Shown here one piece after another: positions 12,501 through 25,324 of a stretch of DNA of 64,000 bases. Position 1 is the stretch's first letter. Each line of letters opens with the position of its first letter. This stretch comes from Neopestalotiopsis rosae (Eukaryota > Ascomycota > Sordariomycetes > Amphisphaeriales > Sporocadaceae). Both the position numbers and the translations under genes were made by a program. The notes under the pieces were generated by a model, which worked only from the letters and a program-made list of their open reading frames with translations, searched no databases and had not been told where the DNA came from. The stretch spans positions 3,906,001 to 3,970,000 of the forward strand of contig JALGAS010000004.1 of the NCBI GenBank assembly GCA_023078685.1, read 5' to 3'.

Positions 12501-13292
12501 GTTCGCTCGCATGCAGCGTACATCTAAATGCAGAAAAGCAATGTCTGAGAAAAAAAAATTACATATCAAATTTAAAAGGAGGGCAAGAGAAAGAACTCCT
12601 AAAACTTCGATTAGGGCATATTTCGACTATCTGTTGTATGCCTCTATTGCGAGTCGATAGTATCGACGAGACATTGTGTTGCAGAGTATACTATCTCAGC
12701 CAAGCATCCGGGACTTTCCGCCAACTGATGATCTACCGGGTGGCAATGCGCGCAGGCTTACGCAGCAGAGGTACTTGTTTGCGCTTTTGACGAGAGGCCT
12801 AGGTACGGCTCACAGCATTCACTTTCACAGCTCAGCTTGGCACTGCTTGCAAAGCACTCCTTGCTACTCAGCAATTCGCCTATGATTTTTTCGAGCAGTT
12901 TCCATTTTTCGTCCCCAGACATTGAATCGGTCAGCACAGGAGAAGACGAGTATGACCTTCTTGTGCAGACGTGGTATTCATGACCTAGCAAATGCTGCTC
13001 TGCTCCAAATTCGTCGGTTCGACTGCGACCTTGATTGTCTTGGTGCTTAAACTTGCCGTTTCTGGACGTATGCAGAAGAAGTGACCACTGGGAGAAAATC
13101 CGGGGAATCTGGGGTACTGCTGGTGATCCCAACCGATCGTATGCAGGCTGCATATGATACCCAGTGTAATGTCCAAGAACTCATGTTTCGATGAATGACT
13201 ACAAGAATGGTCGCCACATATTACCATCTTGTCTTGAGAGACAACAGCACTCGCTCCAGCGTCCAAGAGTCCAGCCACGGTCAATTTTCACA
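9532..13292. other. Intergenic 3.8 kb between aldA and carboxylesterase
   Basis: The left part is the aldA promoter, with an AT-rich TATAATATTTATT-like sequence on the minus strand near 9724-9736. A degenerate tRNA-like patch lies near 10225-10300, and a GTTAGGTTAG motif near 10495. No open frame shows family motifs or splice logic, and no gene is called. Confidence 0.6.
10225..10300 (-). repeat. Degenerate tRNA-like / SINE-like element (tentative)
   Basis: On the minus strand an A-box-like TGGCTCAATGTAGG is followed about 40 nt later by a B-box-like AATTCGATTCC, with CTGAAAT resembling a tRNA-Phe anticodon loop between them. A GGCT/AGCC pair could form a D stem, but acceptor, anticodon and T stems do not pair, so it is not a functional tRNA. 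A tRNA pseudogene or the head of a SINE would explain it; chance is also possible. Confidence 0.25.
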
Positions 13293-15093
13293 ATGGTTCG
13301 CGCAAGCTCTTTCAAGGCCCTGGCCGCCCTGGTGCATCTGGCTTTTGGAGCTGCTTTGATGCCGCCCCAGGTTGTGGTTCAGCAGGGAACTTATGAAGGC
13401 AAATACGTTGCCGGGTATAACCAGGACCTTTTTCTCGGCATTCCTTATGCGCAGCCCCCTATTGGCGATCTGCGCTTCCAAAATCCCGAACCTCTTGATA
13501 CAACATTTAACGAAGTCAGGAATGCTACCGAATACGCTGATTCCTGTGTTGGATACGGAGTGAGACTTTAATTCTAGGACGAATCTTCTCAGTGAAAGCT
13601 ACTAACTCTTCTTGCCTTTAGAACAGCGCAGCTTGGCCTTTTATACTTGGAGAAGACTGCCTGACACTCAACGTTATTCGCCCTGCAGGTCTTGACGATG
13701 AACTCCTGCCTGTAGGCGTTTTCATACATGGCGGTGGCTGGGTGATGGACTATAGCGCAAATGGCGTATACAATATGAGTTGGATGGTGGATCAATCAGT
13801 AAAGATGAACAAGCCCATCATTGGCGTTTCTTTCGACTATCGCTTGTCCGCCTGGGGATTTCTTGGGTCTCAGGAGGCACTTGACGCCGGAATTGGCAAC
13901 ATGGGTCTAAAGGATCAGCGCGTGGCTCTCCGGTACATCAAGGACAATATCAAAGCCTTTGGCGGCGACCCTGATAAGATCACCATTTTCGGCGAGAGCG
14001 CAGGCGGTGGTAGCGTCGGATTTCAAGCACTTGCCTACGACGGAAAAGATGAGGGCCTCTTTCGTGGCATCATCTCCCAAAGCGGCGCAGATGGAACTGC
14101 CATGAAGTCACTTGAGATACGCAACGCTGCCTACAATAATCTCACGGCCGCGACAGGGTGCAATAACGCCACCGACACTCTGGTGTGTCTCCGCAAGGTT
14201 CCGTTCGAGGATCTCAACGATGCAATTGTGAACAATACCAACGGTGGCTTTGGACCCATGGTCGACGGGGAGTTCATGACTGACTACCCATCCGTCCTGC
14301 TCAAGGACGGCAAATTCACCAGAATTCCCATGCTTGCCGGTACCAATAGTGACGAGGGTACCCTGTTTGGCGGTTCAGCTATCGACACTGAGGAAGAACT
14401 GATCGCGAGCCTCAGTGCGGCCGGTTTTGAGGACGAGGCAGCTCAGATCATGTTGGCTCTCTACCCCAACATCGATGCCTTGACCTTGCCTGCTGGCTAC
14501 ATGACACCCACGGATGGTTCTATCGGCCGGCAGTTCAAGCGCTACGTCACCATGCAAACGGACATCGGCTTCCTCAGCTGGCGCCGCAGACGTAGCGATG
14601 CTTACTACGAGTACGATGTGCCTTTCTACTCGTATCACTTTGATGGTCCCATTTCTGCTCGTGAGACGTCCGCATTCTTTCAAACTTCTTCCTCCCTCCT
14701 TTTGATTGCATTTCACTAATGAGTGTGGATTCAAAATCTACAGGAGACACTAGCCCACCACTCGGCAGCAGCCACTTTGCCGAAGTCGCCTACGTCTTTT
14801 ACAACCTTGAAGGTCAAGGCTACGCAGAGAATGCTGGCATCTTTCCGACGAACAACCAGGCCATTAGTGACCTGGCAAACCTGATGAGTCGCATGTGGGT
14901 GAGTTTCATTCATGATTTGAACCCGAATAATCACGGGGTCGGCGGAGTCAGCGAGTGGCCTCTCTACAACAATACAGGCGGGTTCGGCGAAAACTTTTAC
15001 TTTGCTCCAGATGATAGTCATGTTGAGCCTGACACATTTCGGCTTGCTGGAACCACTTATATCAATACTGTCAGTGAGCAGCTTGGAAGATAG
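13293..15093 (+). CDS. Secreted type B carboxylesterase/lipase
   Basis: Alpha/beta-hydrolase that cleaves carboxylic esters; substrate unknown. Exons 13293-13559, 13622-14660 and 14744-15093, joined through two introns that both start GTGAGAC, encode 551 residues, normal for the family. A signal peptide is visible (about residues 1-22, hydrophobic ALAALVHLAFGAAL), so the protein should enter the secretory pathway. The oxyanion-hole HGGGW is at 125-129, the nucleophile elbow GESAGGG has Ser215, NSDEGTLFGG supplies Glu334, and His446 in SSHFAEVAYVF completes the triad. EDCLTLNV is the second carboxylesterase B signature. Several Asn-X-Ser/Thr sites fit glycosylation. The start is the first ATG before the signal peptide. 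No linked pathway gene is seen. Confidence 0.94.
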
Positions 15094-16126
15094 GCAAATG
15101 GTCAGAAGTTTTGATTATCTACAAATAGCTTTTAAGCCAGTAGACAACCAGAGAGAAATAGTCGTATCATTTGTGTTATGAAATACTAGGATGTCCTCCG
15201 CATATTTCTTGATCGTGCGGCCATCCGTGAAATCGACCGAAGGACCCTACATAATTCCAAAAACTCCAAATAGGAAGAATCTGGAAGCTAGACAACCACG
15301 TCAATGTATTGAGCCCTGGCCTTGCACTTGTCCTTGGGCTTGTGCTCGGGCAAGTCATTGCAGTGGGTGGCCAGGTCCACATGTTCTGGAGCGGTCATTG
15401 CAGTTATCGTGTGTGAGCGGGATTGAATGAGATATGCGCCGGGACCGACGCTCGTGGTGTGTAGCGACATGAACCAGAATCAGCAATGAATTACCAGAAC
15501 GTCAGTATCATTATTTTGTGCTCTGGCCTTTCAGAGGAGACAAACAGAGGTCGCAACAACTTCGTCGCCGAGCTCTAAGGCAGCCTGGAGTCGGAAACTA
15601 GACTGTTCTCTTGATAAAAGCTTTTTTACACAATCAACCCTTTAATTTGAAGTTGTTCCTCTTTCCTTCCAAACTCGTTTCTATCTTGAAATTCTCTTCT
15701 GTCCTTGGTCAGGTACGTGCTTCCCCACAACCTGTGTTTCAGAGTCCAATACGCTTTTCATGGTACAAGGCGTTCCTTCCCTCAGCAGCAACAGACTTTC
15801 AGGTGTTGACAGTGCTCCTTCCTAACATACAATTCTATTCGATAATGGCGCGCACACAATATTTTTGCACAAGACTTTGTAATAATTTTTTCCTCCTCAT
15901 TCATCAAACCCCGACGGCCAAGCAGAGTTCTCTGCGCACCTACAAATTTTCTGCTGCAAATAATAAACGTCAGCACTCTTTGATAAAAATCCCTGGCAGC
16001 AACAACAGAAGTAGCAGCCAGGACACAAGCCCGAACATCATATGATCGTCTCTTCCCGGCGAGCACGAATTTGACACATACTCATGATCGATTGCAGCAG
16101 TTCTTAACGCCACTTCTTCTGTCGAC
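15094..16126. other. Intergenic region and 5' leader of the helicase gene
   Basis: About 1 kb between the carboxylesterase stop and the helicase start. A pyrimidine-rich stretch around 15600-15700 resembles a fungal promoter/transcription start zone. An open frame at 15611-16045 has composition of leader sequence, with runs of Phe and Leu from T-rich DNA, and is not called. Confidence 0.5.
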
Positions 16127-19100
16127 ATGGATCCTGCTTGGGCCATCATGGACGAGAAAATCCGTACCGATATCGAGCGGGCTGAACGTCATGCCCCCGA
16201 CGGTGGCCGCAGTCGCAAGCGTGATACTTGTTTGGGTCTCACCGCTATTGTGGTTTCAGACTTTGATGGCATGAACTTCAATAACAGGCGATGGCTGACC
16301 TCCTATCGTCGACGATACGCCAAGTCTGCTGCGCAATGTGATGAGTCTGGCCCACGAACCTACATCCGAGTCGCTACCGCAGAATACGGTTACGGAACAC
16401 TCGAGATCGATTACAGGCTTCCAAAGGGTCCCAAGCCGAAGCCCTGCGATGATACATTCGCCAAGGCGACGCTTTGTCCAAAGTCCGCCTCCCAGCCTGT
16501 ACACGAGTCTTGGACTGCTGAGCAATACGCAGCTTTCTGTCGCAAGTATGACCTACATACTGGAAGTGACGGTGGTTACTCTCCCGCCAATAAAATTTCA
16601 TTTCTCATGAACACTTCGGAATTCGTCTACATTCCACGCGACAAAATACCTTGCCCTCCCCACGTCGAACTTGCCAAAGCCAAGTCCATCATTAGACGAA
16701 GCCAAGATAGGGGCACAAACTTTCCGGAAAAGCATATTCTGGTCGAATGCTTTCTTCCAGAAAGCTGTCGCTCTATTTCCGAAAACAGTGACGATACACC
16801 AATCATCGCTACATACCTGTCACGAATCATCGCAAGAGCTCGCAATGACCCTTACGGCTTCTTCTTCAAAGGTGTATCAGAACGCGTCTTCAAGAGCGCT
16901 GACGATATGCCTAGTATACAGGAATGCGCCTTCATCGAGCCTGACTCCTCAGTGAATTCATTCCATTCGGTGATGGACAGACGGCCCGTCTGAGTATCGC
17001 CCTGCGCGACGAGCTTGAGTTTAGCAGACTGTCAATGTTACTAGCAAAACAACGAGTATGTCATACATTTGCCTTTGAGCTTCCTGGTCATCGCGTCAAT
17101 GACGTCGTTGCTGGATATTTCTTCGTTTGGCCAGCTCCGGATCTAGAATTGGTCCCTCAAATCGGTGAACGGTTCGCGATTCAACTTGATGACGTTCCAT
17201 TTAGATTTGCCAAATCCATGGCGCCCAGGGACGCCAACGCGCACAACAGTCAACAGAAGCGTGTGATTACTGATCATGTCGTGGATTCCTGCATCGCTGC
17301 TCGTGTTGCCTCACGAAAAGCCGGTAGAAGGATTGAAGATGACATATACGATGCTCTAGACAAAATTGTCAAAACAAGAGGAAACAGTGACGACCGTGCC
17401 AAATGGATCAGATCGCAGATCACTGCCCTCTTGTTCAAAGAGGGCACTGCAAGAGTAAGAATCTACGCGTATATTGGCTGCTCTCCCTGCTTCTGTCACT
17501 TGCCTTTTTTTTTTCTCCCCAATACTTGCTGCATCTTCTGAACACAAGGACGCCCGAAATCTGGATTCGGCCCAACAATATTGGTCACGTCATTATCAGT
17601 ATTCTAACAATGTTTCTTAGAACTCCCTCGCGATACCTGCCGCGCCCACCGAGACTCCGACGGCCCACCACTCTCGCGTTGCTAGATGGGTGGATTATAT
17701 GTTTGAACGAGGAATTCTCCATGCCAATGGCCTTTGTCTAAGTCTGACAGCCGTCCGCGTGACTGTTCCCTCGTGGATGGAGCCACTCGGTATTGTCGGT
17801 GCCTATGTTCGCGCTCCAACAGTCCCAGGTTGGCCACAACATCAGAAACATGTGCCCGTTGTTGAGTTTAGAATCCCATGCATCACCATTGGATCGAACT
17901 TGAGCGAGACCATTCAGAAAGTACGCAGCAATCGAAAGAAGCACATTTTTACTTCGAGATTTATTCGCACAGCCCACGGCGGTCAACTAAAAGCTGGGCT
18001 ACGGGCTCTAAGTCGGTCTGGACAAGACTTTGCGGAGTTATCTAGGACTAATCCTGACGCCTTCGCACGGTACATTGCCAAGGTCAGGGGCGACACAATC
18101 TCGTACGATCTAACAGATGCATTGCCACTACTGAAGGATTTCCTGGACTGTGCATATTCGAACACAAGTCCAGAAGACCCAGTTCTCAAGGCAGCTATGG
18201 ATTCATACCAGATGTTCGATAAGGACCAGAAAGCCATGTACACTCGAGTGCGCAACCTACCTTTTGGAACTTGCATTGTGTCCGGCGTTCCTGGATCTGG
18301 AAAGAACCATGTGACCCAACTCCTCATGGCTATTATACAGCATAGCACCGTAAATGACGGTGTCATCCAGGGCTGGACCAGCACAGGATTCCCAGCTCCA
18401 GTCGAGCCAGATAAAGTAAAAAAACAGGATTCAACATCGGATCGAATACAATCTGCCAGCTCTGGGAATCTCTCCAAATCATCTGAAGCAATACCAACAC
18501 ATATTGAATTGACAACTCAAGAAGAGACTCCACAGTCGCAATCGCCATGCATGTCGTCTCACAGCCAGCTTCTGATCGTGGCACCGTCCAATGACATGCT
18601 CGACAAGATAGCCGACGACATGAGTGCTCTCTACTCCAAATTGGGCCTTGAAAAGCGTCTCTGTCGCGTACAAACCCCGGACAATGCCTATGAGTACATG
18701 ACAGATCGAATGGATCTAGAAGATGGCAAGCCTATATACGACCAGGAGGATCATGGTGAAGACGCCTTTGAGACAGAAGTCTACCTTTGGACATTGTCCA
18801 GAGACTGTTTTGAGAATCATCGTGTCAGAACTGCTACAGGAGGCGAATATGCAGTTTCTGCACTTGTAGCGAAACGTATCGAAAAGGCTACACCAGATGA
18901 TGAGCTCGTTGCGGAAATCAGGAGCTTACAAAAGGAGCGCAAGGATAAGCCAGAAACCTTCTTTGAAACGTAAGTAAAGTTCTATTCATATTTAAAATTA
19001 TTTTTGTCATAGTCGTATGATGCTATAAATCCCAGAAAGCTGATGCTCTTCACTATACAGAGGTATTACAAGATTGCGAGAGCTCCTTCAGAACGTTTCT

Positions 19101-20261
19101 GACGAAGAGTACATGGCCGCAGATGTGCTGCTAGCGACTCCAGAGTCCTTTTACAAGCTAGCTGTTCGTGAAGTTAAACTACGCATCATTGCAGTATGGC
19201 AGGATGAGGCCTTTCGCATGACCGAGCCGGAATGTCTCATCGGCCTACAGTTTGCCAGGCAGGCCTTTGTCCGCTTCATGACCGGCGATGACAAGCAGTG
19301 CAAGCCCATCGTCATGTCTGTTAACGCGCACAGTAACAAGAATTCGAACCTGGTCTTCTGCGCCCAATTTGGCCAACAATTGGAGCTTTCCTTGCCGAGT
19401 CGAATGATCAAAGCCGATTTCCGTGCTCATTACTTGAACATAAATCATCGAGCTCATGGTCTTGTTTCCGAGTTCCCTTCAGAGCAATACTACGATCGCC
19501 AAATGATCGCAACCAGCCACAAACATGGTCTTTCTGAGTCGCGAAGAGTAGCGCAATTCTTCGGTGCCCTCACTGGCTGTGAATTGCCATATCCAATGAT
19601 GGTAGTTAACATGCCTGGTCGAATGGAGGAGCGAGTCGGAACCAGTTTCATCAATCGAGGTTCTATCGATGTCATCATGGAGCTGTTGGTGTTAGTCTTT
19701 CAGACCAACAAACTATGTATGATTGATCCTACTCCGGATCAGAACGGAGAGCTCATTTCAGTTCTCATCGTACTTCCCTACAAAGCGCAGCTCATGCTAT
19801 TTCGGCGAGAGCTGGCGAGGATCCCGCCCTCGAAGCTCCCGAAGCATAAGATCAAGTCAGGCTGTATACAGGCACTTCAAGGTATGGAGGCTGGTCTGGT
19901 GATATACGATGGCACTCGGGATGGTTCGCCAAGGTTTACCGGTGACTCAAAGCTGCACAACACGGCACTCACGCGCGCAGTGTTTGGGTGTATCGCAATC
20001 CAGAGCAAGCGACTTTGGCGTGGTGTTAGGAGTGACTGGGACCCTCGAGCTTGGGATGTTCGAAACCTAAGAGCGTTACATAATTACTGTTCTGAGCACG
20101 ACATGATTGTCAATCTTCAACCTGAATTTCGGGAATGGATGACACTGAAGGACATTGGCAAAGACGATTGGACGACGTCCATGGCTTCCGTTGTTTGTGC
20201 TGGGACTAAATTGCCGGAGGAATACAAAGGCTTCAGTCCCGGATGTCTCTACCATAGCTAG
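16127..20261 (+). CDS. UPF1-like superfamily 1 helicase (AAA_11/AAA_12 type), atypical Walker A
   Basis: Probable nucleic-acid-dependent ATPase of unknown role. Proposed exons 16127-16873, 16981-17454, 17621-18969 and 19061-20261 give 1256 residues. The second and third introns are clear (GTAAGA with TTCTAAC branch and CTTAG; GTAAGT with TACAG). The first joins two frames offset by one base using a weak GTATCA donor, so a frameshift is an alternative. SF1 motifs run in order: Q-like FDKDQKAMYTRV, Walker A GVPGSGKN (about 629-636), Ia LLIVAPSNDMLDKIADDM, DEAF for motif II (about 905-908), NINHRAHGLVSEFPSEQYYD, then QALQGMEAGLVIYDGTR and NTALTRAVFGC for motifs V and VI. Asn replaces the Thr/Ser that normally follows the Walker A lysine and helps bind Mg, so ATP hydrolysis may be impaired. 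The first 400 residues match no domain I recognise. Confidence 0.83.
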
Positions 20262-22483
20262 CGAATAGTGTTATGGAGGCTGGAACCGCGGCTACGTAGT
20301 TTGAGACGGAAAGCCAGAACTGTTCATTGAGATTCATATGCAGTGAAGAAGTCCCGCGTCTGAACCGCTAAACTTTAATCGAGCTTTTCCGGGCATCTCA
20401 GACTATCCTTTTCACATGAATGATTTCAAGTGTGAAATTAGGCGATTGATCTCATTATTCTGCTTCGCAAAGCAATGGCAATACCTCGCAGCTTGATTCT
20501 CTACCACCACCTAGCTCCGCGAGTGCGACAAACATGAGTTCCACGTGATCCAAATGATTGTAATCACCTGGTTTGAACCATTACTCAGCATAGAGCCAAG
20601 GAAAGAGCACGTCGTACAAGACTCGGTGATTGCGACTTCGGCTCCGACTGCAAGGCTCCTCACGGTGGCTTTCCAGCCTGTCGAAGGATGGTGAGGCTCG
20701 GATGGCGTGTCTTGACTGAAGCGTATTCGAGGCGGTTCCATCGCTACTGCACTGGCTTTGAAATCTTGTCCATATAGCATGATTTCGCGTTGTACGCCCT
20801 TGGGCTAGAGGAGTTGAAGCTCATGCGGACGCTTAGGCTGCGCTTCATTCTGCCCCGGGAATTGTGTGACAGTCGCTTGATCTGGACTCGGAGGTCTTCC
20901 AGAGGCCTCTTTATCACAAGTTGAATCACGAACCCCTGACCAGCTGGGAAGGATTCAATTCCTAGCAATATCAGGTATCAAGAGTGCCTGAGTTAGTGGT
21001 TGGGGGCCAGAGCGACGGAGTTAACATGAAATATTCACCGCGATCAATAGAGGCGACTTGATTGAAGTATGGGCTGAAGAGACGAATTCAGCCTTGCGTT
21101 TCCGGCAGGGCTGATTTTGAGTAGTTTGACAGTCATTATTTTTCAAGAAGGAGTGAGACATCAGGGTCCTGGAAACCATGTGAGACGTCATGAGATTGCA
21201 AATGGCAGCGCGAGCAACCCTCTTTAGCAGTCCCTTGCAGAGACCCCGACTGCTAGACAAAATCATTGACAAAAGGCTTGTCGGGTGGTAGCTCTGGGCA
21301 GCTTTTAGTGCTGGTTAATGGAGGTCCAGCTGATGCAATAGGCCACATGTGGCTTAGTCTCCAGGGACCTTGCAGTGGACAGAGCCCATTGTGAGCAAGC
21401 ATGCGGGGGCAGTGTCCTTCTCGCCTTTTCCCACCTCGAACTTCTCAATCGTGCTCCCTCAATCCTTTGGACTTTCCATGCGCGTCTCGTCAAGGGCGGA
21501 ACTCTTGGAAGTGGGTTTTCAAAACGATGCATGATACAGTAAATGTTGAAGATTTTTTTTGGTTCCCTCTTCCTGTTCAATACTGCGCCGACGCGTGTTG
21601 GGCGCAACGACGCCCGTCAGCTTCCCAGCAACTCAAATGATCAATACTTGAGACAACTGCATTTTCGTCATGGTGGTCAACCGTTCCCTCGTGGTGCCAA
21701 CCCGATGACGCAGGGCCTTTACTCGGGTGCAGCTGTACCTTTTTCCCTCTTCGCCTATTGATCCCTTATGAACAAAAAGTATGGTCCCCTGAGGAGGGTA
21801 AGATCACTGGTTGATCATAGGTAGCGATGTAGTGTGTATGCATCTCATCTGCTAGGTACCCGAATGGACGGGCGGCGATTTGATCCTTCTGCCACCAAAC
21901 CCTTTGCGGCGGTACACAGCAATGAGGCTCAGCCGGCGACACATTGGGAGGAAACCCACATCACAGCATCAAGTGTGCTAGTCCCACGCAACGGTCATGG
22001 TGTTGCTCATAGGCCTCGTGCCGGCTTCTTTCTATACTTCTGGTTAATCCACCTGGCCCAGCCCTATGAAGAGGCCTATCCGGAAGGGCAAGTGCCTGTC
22101 TAGTCCTTGTTTGCTTAAAGTCGTGCATGTCGCCCGCAGGCTGCGGCCAATGCTTATAATGGACTTTTATCTTCCTATTCGCGCTTCTCATCTCTTAGTT
22201 CCCGCTTGGATCTGCAGAGACTATACAAGCCCAGATCTAACCGTTTTACCCCTTTGCCTATCGATCCACTCAACAACGCCGATTCAAGGCAACCATACAA
22301 CGAACACTATTAGTGCTTGGCTTTGACGATAACTTACATACCAATACCTGCATTCGCAACCTTGTGTGAACTCGGGACAACTCCAGAAACGAGAAATAAA
22401 CCTGGCCGACACTACCGACTGTCATCCTTGGCCCTGCAAAGGGTTACAGGTGTTGACATAGGTGAATAAGATAATTCGACAAA
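20262..22483. other. Intergenic 2.2 kb
   Basis: No supported gene. Frames of up to 100 residues occur on both strands without motifs. The right end carries the leader of the following coiled-coil gene. I see no RNA gene or mobile element. Confidence 0.55.
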
Positions 22484-23098
22484 ATGGCGCCTTCCGCCGA
22501 CTACATCAGACTTCGCACCGGTCGACCTCCCGAGTTCATCCGCTCGAACACTTTTTCGCATCGTCACCATCATCATCATCGACACCGGTGTTCTGATGAC
22601 TGTTGCGGTGTATCGCGGACCGACTACAACAACCTCGTAGCAGACAACGCAAAGCTTTCAAAGGAGAAAGACACGCTCAAGAAAGAGCTGTGCCAAGCAG
22701 AAGACGCCAACCGCGCTTGGTCGTTAGAGGCCGAACGCTTGCGTGTGACCAACGAGCACCTGTCCCTGGACAATAATGATCTCCGGGAGGATAACAGTCG
22801 CCTCAGGCGATCCACGTCCTCGGACGACGAGCACATCCAGCAGTTCAAGAGGAGGATCAAGGTCCTCGAGAGGGAGGCGAGAGAGCACGAGCGGATCGCC
22901 CGCGCCGACATTGACGACCTGACGGGAGAACTGGCAAAGTCCAACGACGTGGCCCACCAGTGGAAGCGCAAATGCGAAGAGTGGATGGCCAAGTACGACA
23001 AGCTGAAGCGGAGGCTCTACGATTACGAGGTCACCATTGCGGAGCAGAGGGACAAGATTGAACATCTCAAGCATCAGCTTCGGAGATATTGGTGGTAG
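22484..23098 (+). CDS. Intronless coiled-coil protein with His-rich N-terminus, unknown function
   Basis: A 204-residue protein I do not recognise. A short N-terminal part with RSNTFS leads to a histidine/arginine stretch HRHHHHHRHR followed by CSDDCCG, a combination able to bind metal ions. From about residue 48 to the end the sequence is charged heptad-like coiled coil (ADNAKLSKEKDTLKKEL, LRVTNEHLSLDNNDLRED, IKVLEREAREHERI), ending in basic LRRYWW. The start is the first ATG of the frame and has AAA before it, a good fungal context. Coding status is supported by frame length, strong coiled-coil periodicity and codon use. It resembles in design the intronless gene 5 kb downstream. The His run is coded by CAC/CAT repeats and may be length-variable. 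Confidence 0.8.
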   Translation: MAPSADYIRLRTGRPPEFIRSNTFSHRHHHHHRHRCSDDCCGVSRTDYNNLVADNAKLSKEKDTLKKELCQAEDANRAWSLEAERLRVTNEHLSLDNNDLREDNSRLRRSTSSDDEHIQQFKRRIKVLEREAREHERIARADIDDLTGELAKSNDVAHQWKRKCEEWMAKYDKLKRRLYDYEVTIAEQRDKIEHLKHQLRRYWW

Positions 23099-25255
23099 TT
23101 TTTTGCATTTTGGCTTGACTGGTTATATAGAAGGCACGGCGTCATGGAGTTTGCTACGGCTTGCATTCTGTGCAAAGGGGTGCTTTGTGCTTTAACAGCA
23201 AATCATGTATGTATTAGGTGGAAAGCAGTGTGTAGGATGGGCGATTTATCACTTGTACCCTTTTTCATTTGTTGTTAGGTTCGGCGGGACAGTCATTTGG
23301 GCATGGGAAGTGAACGAAGTGCTCGATCCTTCATTTCATTACGGATATCATGTATTTAGAGGTTGTGGTTTATACTCCTTCATGCAATTAACGTTTGCGC
23401 AAGGTTGCATTGGGTTGGTTGAATTAGTCACCCCGAATCTATAGCGATGGGCGATTTCTCCTGTATTCACAAATAACCGTACTTTTTGACTTGCAACTTT
23501 TGGAAAACATCCAACATGATTACTTTCTTCTCCTCATGCTTATGCAACATACATTCTCCCCTCAGTCGCGACTCTAGGCCATTTTCAAATCGCGTGTGAG
23601 TAATCACGCCGAACTGCAGCGCGTTACCGCGTGCGAGACAGGAAGTCATGTGAGCTCTAGACTCCCCTCCGCCAGCCAGCCGACCTGACTTGGAGCAAAC
23701 GCGACAAATGACCTAGTACCGCGCTACAGCAAAACCCCATGATGTGCCGCGCGGAAAAGGTTCTAAAAAGGGAATTCAAGGTCTGTCTCTCATGATCCAC
23801 TTCATTGTCAAGCGCGGTGCATTACATAGATGTGTGTGTCTTTCCAAATGTGGTTGTCCTTACTGCCTAGTTACATACTGGGTTATTGTATTTGTAAATG
23901 GGCATGTGTAGCAACGGGCATATTTCCGCCGCGTTACTATGTACTAATCCCCACTCACACATCCGCGCGCATGTGTATGTATGTCTTACGCTTAATCGCC
24001 GTTTGTATTTGTTCATATTCGCCACCGCCAGGCTGAACTGCTTGGCATCAGGCTCACTTTGTTTAAATTTGTACAACCCGATAAAAATCGAACGAGTTGG
24101 TGTTAGCCTTGCCGTTTTGAAGCGATTTTGGACATGAATTATTGTTGCAGCCACGTTATCGCCGACAAGGTACCACGATGATATGGGAGGCCCCTGCTTA
24201 CTAGCTAATCACGCCCACGACAGGAGTTCACGAGGGCAAGGCTATATCTGCAGGGCCGCGGCGCAATTGCAGGCGGAGCGGATCGAGAAATCAAGCGGGC
24301 TTTGGTTGGTCGTCCCAGTTCTTTGGGAAACGGAGATCATTTCAAAACCTGGTTTCTTGTCCGCGGTATGTGGCAAAGTCTATTTCGAGCTTGTATCTTT
24401 CCCAGGATTGAGATAACCTATGCAGTAAGATGCCAAGACTGGGCCGGAGTTTTCAACTTCTTATCGCATCCCGAGGAAAGATATACTTGTGTGATGGCAT
24501 CAAGTCCGAGCCGATTAGCACGAACAACTTGGCAGCATTATCAGCTCAATAGATTTAAGAAGGGGGAGCGAGAGTCTAGCGGCCGCTTTCTCCAAATGAG
24601 AGTGTCCCTGGCGGGTTGCCTCTCCATCCTTTCCCAATATCAGATCTAGTTTCTTCGATCCCCCTGTTCGGCCCCCAATGTCGCAAGCTGTGTATGTAGG
24701 CGTGGGTATGAAGAAACAGCAAGAAGATACAATTTCAGAAGGTGTCGGCGTCGCCGGCAGCTCGAGGTATCGGCAGAATTTGAGAAATCAGCCAGGTTTG
24801 CGTCATCGCTCAAGCGGTGTGGAAAATATCCTCAAATTTGAATGCTACTGTCCAAAGCAGTCGTATGGTGTTTTCATCTGCCACGGCAGCAACGGCATAC
24901 AGAAATGGGAAGATTCCAAGTCGATCAGGGTCGCACAAAAGGCTTGGGCCATGCACGGCAGCGGTAGGCCGAATCCGGGGAACCATACAATGGCTGACTG
25001 TTTTTGCACGGTCCGGCTGCAATACTACACATCTTGTTCATTTGTTGTACTCCTGGTAGATTGTGTGACATTCAGTGTGCCTGAACACAGGGGGACTGGA
25101 CTGATCATTTTGTTCTGGGCCCACCATTGGAAATCGTATAATCCGTTCCACTTTGGCAAGGGCCTTTCTTACTAAACCAGAGAGAATAGGCTGCCAATCC
25201 GATACAGCTCCGAGGGTCTAGCCTAAAGCTTAAATTGTTCATACTGTAGAAAAAG

Positions 25256-25324
25256 TAGGCCGAAGAAGACGCTGTTAGCCGAAAGAGAAAATAGGCCGAC
25301 GACACAGTCCAAACTGGCTGTGTC
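25256..25324. repeat. Clustered TAGGCCGA repeats plus hairpin
   Basis: TAGGCCGA occurs at 25256 and 25292 and a variant TAGCCGA at 25276, spaced 20 and 16 bp, each followed by an A/G-rich stretch. Directly after them GACACAG (25301-25307) and CTGTGTC (25318-25324) form a 7-bp stem with a 10-nt loop. This may be a small mobile-element remnant or a regulatory cluster. Confidence 0.35.
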
